Both the position numbers and the translations under genes were made by a program. This document shows positions 10,306-20,004 of a DNA stretch of 64,000 nt, one piece after another. Under the pieces are notes generated by a model. That model did no database searches. It was not told the DNA's origin and worked only from the letters and a program-made list of their open reading frames with translations. Positions within the stretch are counted from its first letter, which is position 1. The number at the start of each line of letters is the position of its first letter. Source of the DNA: Geotrypetes seraphini (lineage: Eukaryota; Chordata; Amphibia; Gymnophiona; Dermophiidae); contig NC_047096.1 in the NCBI RefSeq assembly GCF_902459505.1, positions 5,890,001 to 5,954,000 on the forward strand, read 5' to 3'.

Positions 10306-10479
10306 TACATGCTTATATGGAAAAGGTAATGTGTAAAACATAAAGAAAAAAAATGTTCTTGAATTATGAAAGAAAACCAGAGACTTCCGTTTTCTGAGTA
10401 ATTTGGAGAGTTATAAGAAAGGTTGTCTTCCTATTTTTGGGACCTCAATGACTTTTTAATGGGGGCGGGACAGGGCTTA

Positions 10480-10558
10480 TGAAATGTAACCACCCTGGAC
10501 TTGCAATGAGGATGGGGGGGGCCCATCCTCATTGCAAGTCCAGGGTGGTTACATTTCA
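10480..10558. repeat. Perfect 37-bp inverted repeat, 5-nt loop
   Basis: The left arm 10480-10516 (TGAAATGTAACC...GATGGG) and right arm 10522-10558 (CCCATC...GGTTACATTTCA) are exact reverse complements over 37 bp, separated only by GGGGG. Neither arm matches another repeat in the window. The flanks show no terminal repeats or target duplication. Confidence 0.9.
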
Positions 10559-10651
10559 GGATGATTTGGAAAAGGGAGAATATGGTAGGGGAACCCCCCC
10601 CCCAACCCAAACGCCCATTAGGCATAGTTTGAAAACGAAACCATTAACATA

Positions 10652-10800
10652 TACATAGTAGATGACGGCAGATAAAGACCCGAATGGTCCATCCAGTCTG
10701 CCCAATCTGATTCAATTTAAATTATTATTTTTTTTTTTTTCTTCTTAGCTATTTCTGGGCGAGAATCCAAAGCTTTACCCGGTACGAAATCTTCCCAGTT
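10652..10800 (-). mobile_element. CR1-group LINE 3' tail
   Basis: It starts at the terminal block CATAGTAGATGACGGCAGAT and runs through CCATCCAGTCTGCCCAATCT to CTTAGCTATTTCTGGGCGAG, the same order as at 23.2 and 29.3 kb. Non-coding end only. Confidence 0.7.
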
Positions 10801-11304
10801 ACATGAATTTGCAATGGGGAAAACCCTACTTCCATTTATAGAAAGAAACCTAGTAATGCACTAAAAAGGGGGGGTGATAACTGCATATAAGGCCACTCAA
10901 AGAGACCCTAATCTGCCCCGTTGTAATTCTGGGTGCAGAGGCCACCTCCCCTCCCCCACATTTAAGACTCAGTCTGAATTGACTCTTCTGGGCATCTGAT
11001 CCGCAAGCAACATAGAACTGGGAGCCGGATCCAGTTTTCCATTGCTTCCCCCCCCCCCCAAGCCAACTAGTTTAAGGCAGCATCTGTACGTGCTCAGTGG
11101 CCCGTCTGCAATGGACAAAGCCCCCTCCCCTAAAGCAAGGTGGGGGCAGCGTGGGGCCGCCGTCTCAGCCTATGGCACGAAGCCCCCAAAGAGCTTAGGG
11201 GGAGCCTAGAGGGGAGGGGGGGGCGAGGAGTCCCACTGGATAGGAGGAAGCCAGAGCGGGCTGCGTGGTCACCGCGTGCTCGCCGCGTGCCCAACCCCCC
11301 TCCA

Positions 11305-11348
11305 TGGTCGGGGGCGGGGCCGCCACGCCCCCTTCGCCTATTTATAAG
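11305..11348 (+). promoter_or_regulatory. G0S2 core promoter: GC boxes and TATA box
   Basis: GGGGCGGGGC and CCACGCCCCC (Sp1/KLF-type sites) are followed by TATTTATAAG at 11339-11348. A start about 25-30 bp downstream, near 11370, would give a 5' exon ending at the donor at 11428. The GC-rich context contrasts with the surrounding repeats. Confidence 0.75.
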
Positions 11349-11369
11349 CCAGGGCAGGCGCTGCTCAGT

Positions 11370-11428
11370 AGCACGTCTGAAGTTTGTTCGCCCTTAAGCG
11401 CGCATCTGCAGCGGCTAAGCCAGTAAAG
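11370..11428 (+). other. G0S2: G0S2 non-coding exon 1 (start approximate)
   Basis: Inferred from the TATA box and a strong donor, AAAG|GTAAGC, at 11428/11429. Human G0S2 likewise has a non-coding first exon and one intron in the 5'UTR. The acceptor is TTCCTTCAG at 11962-11970, so exon 2 starts at 11971. Confidence 0.65.
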
Positions 11429-11599
11429 GTAAGCGTAGCAGGACTGAGGATTTGCACGTACAGGGTTTAAAAAATTGGAACTCATGGAGAGGGATCAGAG
11501 AGTGGAAGGCAGGATGGGCAAAAAAAGAAAGTATTTATTGACTGTTTTAAAAATTGCAGCTTATGCTGTAATCTAGCTTTTGCAAAAAATGTGCATATT

Positions 11600-11915
11600 A
11601 TGTATTTTGTCATGCAAAAAAATCGATGCTTTACCGGTATATTTGAGACCATGTACAGACAAGATGTCCTTTAGGAAACAACTAAGAACATACAGTATAC
11701 GTTGTGAGAGCTTTTTACCAGGTAGCGATGTTTTAGATTTTGATAATCTCCTTTATTTAAGTTATATTAGTTATGTGGTAGTTTTAGCAAGTTAGAAGAG
11801 TTGAGAGGGTTAAGTAGGAAAAATGTTATTACTGATTGCGTGTATACGACTCTTATGTTTACATTGTAAGCCGCTTAGACTTTAAATGGTGAAGACATTT
11901 TTTAAAATAAAAAAA
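11600..11915 (+). mobile_element. L2-like LINE 3' end in the G0S2 intron
   Basis: A short degraded coding tail (KMSFRKQLRTY) is followed by the standard tail phrase ACATTGTAAGCCGCTTAGAC and an A-rich end at about 11900. It fills more than half of the single G0S2 intron. Confidence 0.5.
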
Positions 11916-12009
11916 ATACTTTAGTACTAGCTGAGTAAATGTGTTTCCCCCCCTTTTCTGCTTCCTTCAGGATAAATCCCTTTTGCGGAACCGACCGACT
12001 TTTTGCAGG

Positions 12010-12321
12010 ATGGAAACCATACACGAACTCATCCCCTTTGCCAGAGAAATGCTGAGCCAGAAGCCCAACAGGAAGATGGTGAAGATGTACGTGGTGGGCA
12101 GCGTGCTGGCTTTCTTCGGGGTGGTCATCGGCTTGGTGGAGACTGTCTGCAGCCCCTTCGCCTCCTGGGAGAGCACGGAGGAGGAAGAGGAGAAAAAAAC
12201 GTCCAGTCCAGAGCGGGAGCAGGAGGGGAAGCCCGCCAGGCAAGAGGAGCCGATCCGGGTAAAAAGCGAATTCCCAGCGACGGGTGCGAGAAGCTTGGCT
12301 ACCCGGGGGCATGCTTCCTAG
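12010..12321 (+). CDS. G0S2: G0/G1 switch protein 2 (lipolysis inhibitor)
   Basis: A single-exon coding region of 103 residues, the same length as human G0S2. In the family, G0S2 binds and inhibits adipose triglyceride lipase (PNPLA2) on lipid droplets and is induced by nutrient signals. The N-terminus METIHELIPFAREMLSQKP and the hydrophobic stretch YVVGSVLAFFGVVIGLVETV (residues 27-46) match the conserved ATGL-binding half. CSPF follows at 47-50, and the last three residues HAS equal those of the human protein. The middle (52-95) is diverged and acidic, then basic. The start has a good context (A at -3, G at +4) 39 nt into exon 2. The next gene downstream is HSD11B1, as in mammals. Recognition is secure. 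Confidence 0.95.
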   Translation: METIHELIPFAREMLSQKPNRKMVKMYVVGSVLAFFGVVIGLVETVCSPFASWESTEEEEEKKTSSPEREQEGKPARQEEPIRVKSEFPATGARSLATRGHAS

Positions 12322-12595
12322 GAAGCGCTCTGGGCGCCCTGCCTCCCGAGTGAGAGACTGCTGAACTGTTCGCTGGCTGGAACAGACTGAGAGAAATCAG
12401 TGGATATGTCTGTATATATGAACTTGGACTAGACAGAAATGGGTCTAATTATTGCTGCTGTGCAGTAGAGACATTATAGGTGCATTTTTTGGTTTAAAAA
12501 TGTGCCCTTTCTGGTACAATAATATGTATAATGCAACATCTTATAAAAATGTGTGTTTTTTTATTATTATTACAAATACATATATTTTGCATCCA

Positions 12596-12601
12596 AATAA
12601 A
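12596..12601 (+). promoter_or_regulatory. G0S2 polyadenylation signal
   Basis: AATAAA at 12596-12601 follows an AU-rich 3'UTR with runs such as TTTTTTATTATTATTA that could confer mRNA instability, as known for G0S2. Cleavage would fall at about 12615-12625. Confidence 0.7.
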
Positions 12602-12639
12602 TATTTTATTTAGTATGCACTGCTTGCTTTTCTATATCT

Positions 12640-13470
12640 GTCAGGCTGATGCAGAGTATTGAGCAGGTTTAAATGCCGGTGGTTTTCGCTAGATCAAAGG
12701 GCAGCTGACACATAAGTGTGCCAAGGGTGAAGTGCAGTGGTGACAGCCTGGATAAATTGTTTTACCTGTCTTGTGTCCCCCTAGTGGAGGTCTTAGAATT
12801 CAGCAGAAAACGGGAACAAGTTCTTTTCCTCTAAAGCAGAGCAGGTCAGGAGGACCCGCAAGGCTTTGGATTCACAAACACCTGCTGTGTGATAGATTAC
12901 AAAACCCGCAAAGCAGGCCTTTGACAGGGAATGAATTGCAACCAAATTGCTGGGCACAATCGGGTTTTCGTGAGGCTTTAAGTTCAGACTAGAGATCAAG
13001 GGTGTGCACAGAAAAAAAAACCTTCAAGATCTTATTTGGCTGATTAGTTTGTTTTGAGGGGGTGGGTGGAGACACGGGTTGGTTCAGAAATTCATATGCA
13101 AAGTGCTTTAACATTCTTAAATCAACTTTGCATGCGTTAGCTCTGAAATTTTCTGCACAAACTCAATTCAGTGCATGTTCTTTACTTGGATAAGTTGCTA
13201 AACAGGAACTGGACTTATAATATTTTATGGGTCTTTGGGCTATGAGCGGTAAGGTACAATAAAGCCACCCTGAGCTGAGGATGGCTCCTTCCTGGTCAGC
13301 ATCCTGCCTCACCACAGTCCGAGAAGACAAGGCCACAACAGCAGGATTAACCCTCCCCACCCCCACCCACCATTAAAAGAAAATTGTCTCCAAGTAGGAT
13401 TCCTATCTACTCCAGGTCATTTTGCCTGTCCTGGTTTTTACCCTTATTACATATAAGCACTTGATAGCTC
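12640..13470. other. G0S2 downstream intergenic DNA
   Basis: No repeat family or exon was recognised. It is one of the longer apparently single-copy stretches in the window. Confidence 0.4.
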
Positions 13471-13476
13471 AAGACT

Positions 13477-13670
13477 TGGGAGTTCCCAAACCTGTCCTGG
13501 AGGAACCCCCAGCTAGTCGGGGATTTCAGGATATCTACAATGAATATGCATGAGATAGATTTGCATATAGTGACTCCTTTGTGTGCAAATCAATTTCATG
13601 AATATTCACTGGATATCCTGAAAACCTGACTGACTGGGGTTTCCCTAGGACAGGTTTGGGAATCACTAGC
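13477..13670. mobile_element. hAT-like MITE with octamer motifs
   Basis: The ends TTCCCAAACCTGTCCTGGAG and GACAGGTTTGGGAA are inverted. Inside, ATGAATATGCATGAGAT and its inverted partner surround a short spacer. The flanks CTCAAGAC and CCTCAAGT may be a decayed target duplication. Confidence 0.65.
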
Positions 13671-13804
13671 CTCAAGTTCTCTAAAATTAGGGGACTGAAA
13701 ATCTGTAGATAGAAAAGGGCAACACCAGGACTGGTTCACCTTGTCCCTGGTGACATGGAGTTATTTGGTAACTCTCAAAACAGTTAAGAATCCTCTACTC
13801 CAAT

Positions 13805-14205
13805 GTTTCCCAAGTTGGTCCTGGAGTACCCCCTTGCCAGTATGGTTTACACTTGCAGGGGTGTCAAAGTCCCTCCTCGAGGGCCGCAATCCAATCGGGT
13901 TTACAGGATTTCCTCAATGAATATGCATGAGATCTATTAGCATAAATGAAAGCAGTGCATGCAAATAGATCTCATGCATATTCATTGGGGAAATCCTGAA
14001 AACCCGACTAGATTGCGGCCCTCGAGAAAGGACTTTGACACCCCTGGTTTACAAGATATCTGCAATGAAATATGCATGAAATAAATTTGCATAAATTAGA
14101 AGCAGTAAATGCAAATCAATTTCATGCATATTCATTGCAGATATCCTAAAAATCTGACTGGCAAGAGAGTACTCTAGGACTGACTTGGGAAACACTGCTC
14201 TAGTC
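13805..14205. mobile_element. hAT-like MITE, split by another MITE
   Basis: The left piece starts TTTCCCAAGTTGGTCCTGGA. The right piece resumes after 14046 with AGATATCTGCAATGAAATAT and ends GACTGACTTGGGAAACACTG. It is the same family as 13477-13670, interrupted by 13856-14046. Confidence 0.7.
13856..14046. mobile_element. hAT MITE nested in a related MITE
   Basis: It begins CAGGGGTGTCAAAGTCC and ends GGACTTTGACACCCCTG. The interior has GATCTATTAGCATA and GTGCATGCAAATAGATC. Another complete copy at 39389-39580 has a perfect 8-bp duplication, which assigns the family to hAT. Here GTTTACA occurs close to both ends. Confidence 0.8.
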
Positions 14206-14375
14206 CAGTGCATCTTGAATCCAGTCCTTGGAGCACACCAGCCAGTTAGGGTTTTTAGAATATCCACAAAAAAATTGAAAAACAAATCACTCATGAATCT
14301 TCATTGTGAATATTCAGAAAACCCAACTGGTTCGGAATGCCCTGAAGATTGGATTGAAAGTCACTTTTCTAGCCA
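14206..14375. mobile_element. Degraded hAT-like MITE
   Basis: It contains CAGCCAGTTAGGGTTTTTAG and the return arm AGAAAACCCAACTGGTTC, the conserved sub-terminal blocks of the neighbouring MITEs. The outer ends are eroded. Confidence 0.5.
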
Positions 14376-14432
14376 GTCAAGATATCATCACTAACTGTAC
14401 ATAAATTAATTTGCAGAGAAAAGGGTCTGGTC

Positions 14433-14621
14433 CAGGGGCAAGCAATTCCGGTCCTCAAGAGCCACAGGCAGGTCAGGTTTTCAGGATATACACAATAAAT
14501 ATGCATGAGATAGATTTGCATCTCAAGGAGACGTTGCATGCAAATTCATCTCATACATATTCATTGTGGATAACCTGGAAACCTCCCTGTGGCTCTCGAG
14601 GACAGGAATTGCCTACCCCTT
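14433..14621. mobile_element. hAT-like MITE, left of an abutting pair
   Basis: It starts CAGGGGCAAGCAATTCCGG and ends GGAATTGCCTACCCCT. It is flanked by GTCTGGTC (14425-14432) and GTCTAGAC (14622-14629), six of eight bases equal. It contains GATAGATTTGCAT and GTTGCATGCAAATTC. Confidence 0.7.
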
Positions 14622-14629
14622 GTCTAGAC

Positions 14630-14823
14630 CAGTGGTCCCCAACTCTGTCCTGGAGGACCACTAGCCAGTCGGGTTTTCAAGATAACCCTAATGAATATGC
14701 ATGAGCAAGATTTGCCTATAGAGTAGGTAGTAGGCATGCACATTTCTCTCATGCATATTCAATAGGGATATCTTGAAAACCCGACTGGCTGGGGCTCCTC
14801 CAAGACAAGTTTAAGAACCACTG
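14630..14823. mobile_element. hAT MITE, right of an abutting pair
   Basis: It starts CAGTGGTCCCCAACTCTGTC and ends ACAAGTTTAAGAACCACTG. The 8-bp duplications GTCTAGAC (14622-14629) and GTCTAGAA (14824-14831) differ at one base. It directly abuts the previous MITE and shares its right-hand duplication. Confidence 0.85.
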
Positions 14824-14948
14824 GTCTAGAACTTGGTTAGGGTGTGCAAATAGATTTTATTCATAATGGGGATAGCAGTGAAAACAAGGAGCAGACCAGA
14901 CACCCCAAACACACTGACCAGCAAAGCAAATGATGAGAGGCCAAAGCA

Positions 14949-15806
14949 GAACAGACAAGGAGCAGACCGGACCCCCCTGTGTTGAAGACAAGCTTTGAAT
15001 ATCTTGCTTCCTTTGTGGGTCCCCGAACTTAGACAACTCAGTGATCCTTTTTTCTTGCTGTACTTGCTAGGGCTCCAAGACATCCGGGTTTACCCGGACA
15101 TGTCTTCTTTTGCCCGGCTTTTGAAAAGCTGTTGAGATCGGGGCCAAGTCTGGAGTGCATCTGCACATGCGTGGATGCGACGTGGTAATGTCACCCAAGT
15201 GTGCATGTGTGTGACATCATCACGCATCTGTGCATATGCACTCCAGACTCGGCTGGAGTACGGAATGGGGTGGGGGCTGGGGACAGAATGGAGTGGGCCC
15301 AGGGCAGGGCCACACATCCTCTTTTTTCCAGATGCTAAATCTGGTAACCCTAGTACTCGCAGACCAGACACATCAAGCGATTCAGAATGAGATTATGTAT
15401 TGAAGAATAGGCAATTAAAACCTGCCTGACATGGCCATATTTCACTTTAAAATAGGCTGTCAAGGGCTAAGAACCAGAGGGAAACAAGAATACATCCCTC
15501 TGAAAAGGCCGTGAACCAATGGTCCAGCAGTGTGTTCAAGCTCCATTTAGAGAGAAGTGTTCTTAATTGTTGCTCTCTGGTTCTTAGCCCCTGACAGCCT
15601 ATTTTTAAGTGAAACGTGGCCATGTCAGGCAGGTTTTAATTGCCTATCCACCAATAAATAATCTGGTTCTCAATTGTTTGGTGTGTCTGGTCTATAGCAA
15701 GAAAATTGGGTCACTGAGATGTCTAAGCCCAGGGATGCACAACGGAAATTAGATATTCAAAGCTTGAATTCAACATAGGGGTGTCCGGTCTGCTCCCTGT
15801 CTGTTC
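14949..15806. mobile_element. Fold-back element with long arms
   Basis: The left arm starts GAACAGACAAGGAGCAGACC and the right end reads GGTCTGCTCCCTGTCTGTTC. The arms stay recognisably complementary almost to the centre near 15520, for example CCTGCCTGACATGGCCA at about 15421-15437 against TGGCCATGTCAGGCAGG at about 15618. Without the inserted MITE (15068-15352) it is about 570 bp, and nearly all of it is arm. The superfamily is unclear. Confidence 0.7.
15068..15352. mobile_element. hAT-like MITE inside the fold-back element
   Basis: It begins TAGGGCTCCAAGACATCCGG and ends AATCTGGTAACCCTA. Target duplications GTACTTGC (15060-15067) and GTACTCGC (15353-15360) differ at one base. The interrupted arm of the host element resumes directly after it. 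Same family as 2536-2850 and 62235-62516. Confidence 0.8.
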
Positions 15807-16355
15807 CCCTATCACTGCGAATGCGGAGGGGGAAGTGTAAACCATATCACTGAATCCTAGTTGAAAATTGTGCTATGAAAGGCATGGTATGGTATGGGGA
15901 CGGGAACGGTGATGAATTTTGTCACCGTGTCATCCTCTAGTGTCAAAGTGCTTCCCTCTATCCCCCTCCCCCATTTGACAAATGCCTATTTTGAATATGA
16001 GCATTTGGGTCCACTGTTTTAGGGCTTATCCGAGAGATGGGGAGGGGGGGTCAGTGTAATTCCAGGCCTTCCAAGTTCGTCACTCAGGGCTCTGATTTCA
16101 GAGAAGGCTTCTCCTTAGCAAGTACAGAACATGGCTCCTGTGAAGACGGGTTCCCTGTGCTCGCCTTGCAGTATGTTTCTCAAAGTGCTGTGGAAAAGTA
16201 CGCTTTCTCTGAGCATGCCAGCATTCCGGTGTCCTTATCCGGTCCAATATGTAAACAAGCTGAGGCTAAAGAGAGAGTATTTATAACATTTTCAGGGTAA
16301 AACCAAGAGGATGGACCTTCTTTACTCTGCCAAAAACAAGAGTAGTTTAAGAGTA
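15807..16355. other. Intergenic with a short Tigger MITE end
   Basis: At about 15816-15837 the block GCGAATGCGGAGGGGGAAGTG is an isolated end of the 9984/31073 Tigger-type family. At 15897-15945 GGGGACGGGAACGG...GTGTCATCCTCTA is a decayed end of the satellite-carrying MITE family. The rest is unassigned. Confidence 0.4.
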
Positions 16356-16855
16356 CAGTATAATCTCGTTATAACGGACTCGCTTATAATGGAACCTCGC
16401 CTATAGCGGACAAGATCTGCTGGTCCCGGCCGTGCGCCATTATAAACATACAGAAAATCATCACATATAGCAGACTCGCATATAACGGACTTTCAGATAT
16501 AACGGACAACCGATTTGGTCCCCAGAGCCGCTTTTAGCTGTAGTTTTCTTTGGCTATAAATGACATGCAGGCTCCACCTACATGGCGCGTAGCGTACCGG
16601 TGATATAGTATCAAAATGCAGCCCAGAATAAAATAAAATATTATTTTTCTTTCCCATACAGTATGACATAATGCTTTAGAACACAGTTCTTCAACCGCCG
16701 GTGCCGGTCCGCAGGAAATTTTTGCCGGTCCGCACAGGACCGGCAAGATTGACTCATTTGAACTTCTGCAAGATCAGCATCGGAAGCATGCGCTGGGCCG
16801 GAGAGATCTTGGGAAGCCTCCGACAGTGGCTTTCTCCCCTCTCTGCAGCTCTCCT

Positions 16856-17008
16856 TTACTTCCCAGCGCAGCGATTCACGAAGGCAGCCTCGGGGCTTTT
16901 GCTGAGTCGCGGCTGCCTCTGATGATGCAACTTTCTCTTTCCTCAGAGGCGGCGCGACCCAACAAAGGACCCGAGGCTGCCTTCGTGAATCGCTGCGCTG
17001 GGAAGTAA
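16856..17008. repeat. Long inverted repeat within the hAT element
   Basis: Outer arms of about 40 bp are perfect: TTACTTCCCAGCGCAGCGAT... at 16856 pairs with ...ATCGCTGCGCTGGGAAGTAA ending at 17008. The inner parts are partly complementary. Confidence 0.85.
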
Positions 17009-17044
17009 GAAGAGCTGCTGGGAAGGGAGAAAACCACTATCAGA

Positions 17045-17995
17045 GTCTGGGAAGCTGCTGGGCAGGGGAAAAAAGGGACAGCTGCTACTGGAAAGGGAGA
17101 AGGAGAGATGCTTCTGGGAGGGGAGGAGGGAAAGGAGTCTGGGAAGCTGCTGGGCCAGGAAAAAAAAGGGACAGCTGCTACTGGAGAGGGAGAGGGAGAA
17201 GGAGAGATGCATCTGGGAGGGGAGGAGGGAAAGGAATCTGGGAAGCTGCTGGGCCAGGAAAAAAAAGGACAGCTGCTACTGGAGAGGGAGAAGGAGAGAT
17301 GCTACTGGGAGGGGAGGAGGGAAAGGAATCTGGGAAGCTGCTGGGCAAGGAAAAAAAAGGGACAGCTGCTACTGGAGAGGGAGAAGGAGAGATGCTTCTG
17401 GGAGGGGAGGAGGGAAAGGAATCTGGGAAGCTGCTGGGCAAGGAAAAAAAAGGGACATCTGCTACTGGAGAGGGAGAAGGAGAGATGCTTCTGGGAGGGG
17501 AGGAGGGAAAGGAATCTGGGAAGCTGCTGGGCAAGGAAAAAAAAGGGACAGCTGCTACTGGAGAGGGAGAAGAAGGAGAGATGCTTCTGGGAGGGGAGGA
17601 GGGAAAGGAATCTGGGAAGCTGCTGGGCTAGGAAAAAAAGGGACAGCTGCTACTGGAGAGGGAGAAGGAGAGATGCTTCTGGGAGGGGAGGAGGGAAAGG
17701 AATCTGGGAAGCTGCTGGGCAAGATAAAAAAAGGGACAGCTGCTACTGGAGAGGGAGAAGAAGAAGGAGAGATGCTTCTGGGAGGGGAGGAGGGAAAGGA
17801 ATCTGGGAAGCTGCTGGGCAAGGAAAAAAAGGGACAGCTGCTACTGGAGAGGGAGAAGGAGAGATGCTTCTGGGAGGGGAGGAGGGAAAGGAATCTGGGA
17901 AGCTGCTGGGCAAGGAAAAAAAAGGGACAGCTGCTACTGGAGAGGGAGATGGAGAGATGCTGCTGGGAGGGGAGGAAGGGAAGAGAGTTACTGCT
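17045..17995 (+). repeat. Minisatellite, about ten 90-100 bp units
   Basis: Units run from GCTGCTGGGCAAGGAAAAAA through GGGACAGCTGCTACTGGAGA to GGAGGGAAAGGAATCTGGGAA. The strand is purine-rich. Unit length varies by short GAAGAA insertions and A-run length. Long open frames here (up to 325 codons) only reflect repetition with few stops. Confidence 0.9.
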
Positions 17996-19219
17996 GGACA
18001 GGAGGAGGAGGGAAGGGAGAATGGAAAAAGGAAGGAAACAGCTGGCATAGAGATTAGAGGAGGGGAAGGGGAGACACAGGCATGAGAAAGTAGAGAGATT
18101 GATGATAGGAAGGGGTCAGCAGAAAAATAAGCAGAGGGACAACGATGATAGATCTGGTGTAGGAGAGATAAAAATGAAGAGAGCAGTGAAGCTGGAATGA
18201 ATCATGTAAAAAGGAGAGAGGGGCACAAGCTGGATGGAAAGGGGAGAGGGACATAGAAAGAAGACATACCATATGGAAGGGGGAGAGGACAGACAGTGGA
18301 TGAAAGGGGCAGATGCTGGATTGAAGAGACAGAGAGGGCATACGCTGGAAGGAAGAGAGTGAAAAAAAGATTGAAAGCAAAAACCAGAGACGACAAAAGG
18401 TAGAAAAAAATAATTTTATTTCTATTTTGTGATTAGAATATACAGTATCAGATTTGAAATATATATCCTGCTAGAGCTGGTGTTAGACATAACTGGGGAC
18501 TGCAAAACCCAGGCAGTGCTTCTTTAGCTTCCAGCTGGCTTAGGGCGCTCTCTGACCAGGGGGCAGTTGCCCTAGTTGCACTCCCCTAAAACTATTCCTG
18601 TCATGTGTTACTTCAGTATTCTGTTAGCATGATATTTCTGTGTAGCATTCTATAATAATTTGGCTTGTTCAGTTTTCTTGATAGTAGAGGGGATATATGT
18701 GAAGGGAGGGGAGACAGGGGTTTTGTTGATCCTTGCTCTGAATTATTTGTATTTATAAAATGACAATTCTACAGAATATTGTTTCTTTTTATACTTTAAT
18801 AAAATACATTCAATATAAAATCATAACTGAGGCTTGTGTGGATGGGATCAGATGATTTGTGGGGACTGAGCTCGCGGAGATGGGGCGGAAACGGGGTTTT
18901 TAGTAGTTTGCCGGTCCACAAAATAATTCTTTTTTTTCTGCCGGTCCACGGGTGTAAAAAGGTTGAAGAACACTGCTTTAGAACATCTTTTCGCGTTCTG
19001 GTTTTGCAATCGTTTCGTGCCATACCAATGTTTTGCTGAGTTTTGTTTTTGATGTTGCTCATATGTTTGTGCAGTGACTGTTGTTCATTGATTGAATATT
19101 GTTTCAAGTTGACCTAAATAAAGTTTTTACAAAATGCAACTCTGGCTATAACAGACTCTGGATATAACGGACCGTTTTTCCAGGTCCCTTGAAGTCCGTA
19201 ATAACAAGATTATACTGTA

Positions 19220-20000
19220 GCACATAAATTGTTACAATTGTACCAAAGACACCAGAGGAGTAGGATGGAGCGTTTCCAGAATAAGGAAAGTGCTCAGGCT
19301 AGCAGACAGGAGATCTTCACTGTTTTTACCTCTTTCTCTGGCTAGTTGCAGATGCACTAAACAGGATTGGTAAGACCGCGTGGGTCCGCTCCGCTCCGAT
19401 TTTTGTTCAATTCTAAAAGAACTGTTGATGCACTAGAAATTTCACACGCAAATGATTCACGCGGAGGTTCGTCGTAATCCCCGTCTCTCCCATCCGTTTG
19501 TTCGCTGTGAGAGCAACTCTGACACTTGCGCAGGGCTGGCAGGGGAAGCATGGAGAGGGCGGCTTTTTTCTCTTTTTTATGTTGTAATGGGGCAGATATT
19601 GTGCATGTGTGACACGCACAGCATCTGTGTCCATTTAAAAAAAAAAAAAAAAGGGTTGAACTATGGTTAGACAGGTAAGCAACTGGTCTCGACCTGTCGC
19701 ATTTTTGGGATCACTAAAACCCCTGGGCTTTTGGTTTTTTTTGTGCATAGCCAAGTGATATTAGTGCATCAGTCACTTGGCTAGTTTGCGTGGGGTTTTA
19801 GCTAGTTTGCATAGCTGGATCGGAAAATGGGCAATCGAGGGGAAAAATACGCGGTGAACCATTTTGTGCATCGGGTCGGCAAATGTGATCGTCGCTAAAG
19901 CGATCAAAACTGGTTTAACGACAATCGCTGACTTTAATGCATCTGGGCCTAGATCTACAGGCAGTGAATTAACTCCAGAAAACGCACGTCCCAAGAAAGA
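19220..20000. other. Intergenic, nothing recognised
   Basis: It contains an A-run near 19637 and locally repeated CACTTGGCTAGTTTGC-like words around 19770-19815. No gene or transposon end was identified. Confidence 0.4.
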
Positions 20001-20004
20001 TTCA

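Larger units (their letters stand above)
16682..18975. mobile_element. Non-autonomous hAT element with internal minisatellite
   Basis: The ends CACAGTTCTTCAACCGCCGG and GGTTGAAGAACACTG are inverted repeats. The perfect 8-bp duplication CTTTAGAA lies at 16674-16681 and 18976-18983. Sub-terminal GCCGGTCC blocks recur at both ends. The interior holds an inverted repeat (16856-17008) and a long minisatellite, but no recognisable transposase. Confidence 0.85.
16356..19217. mobile_element. pogo/Tigger-type element split by a hAT insertion
   Basis: It begins CAGTATAATCTCGTTATAAC and ends AATAACAAGATTATACTG, with TA duplications at 16354-16355 and 19218-19219. Its own sequence (about 325 bp left, 235 bp right) repeats TATAACGGAC blocks. 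A 2.3-kb hAT element occupies the middle. No transposase remains. Confidence 0.8.

Noticed and set aside
17108-18085. Open frame of 325 codons on the + strand
   Set aside because: It is the translation of the purine-rich minisatellite inside the hAT element. Several frames on both strands are open for the same reason, and the peptide is a simple repeat.
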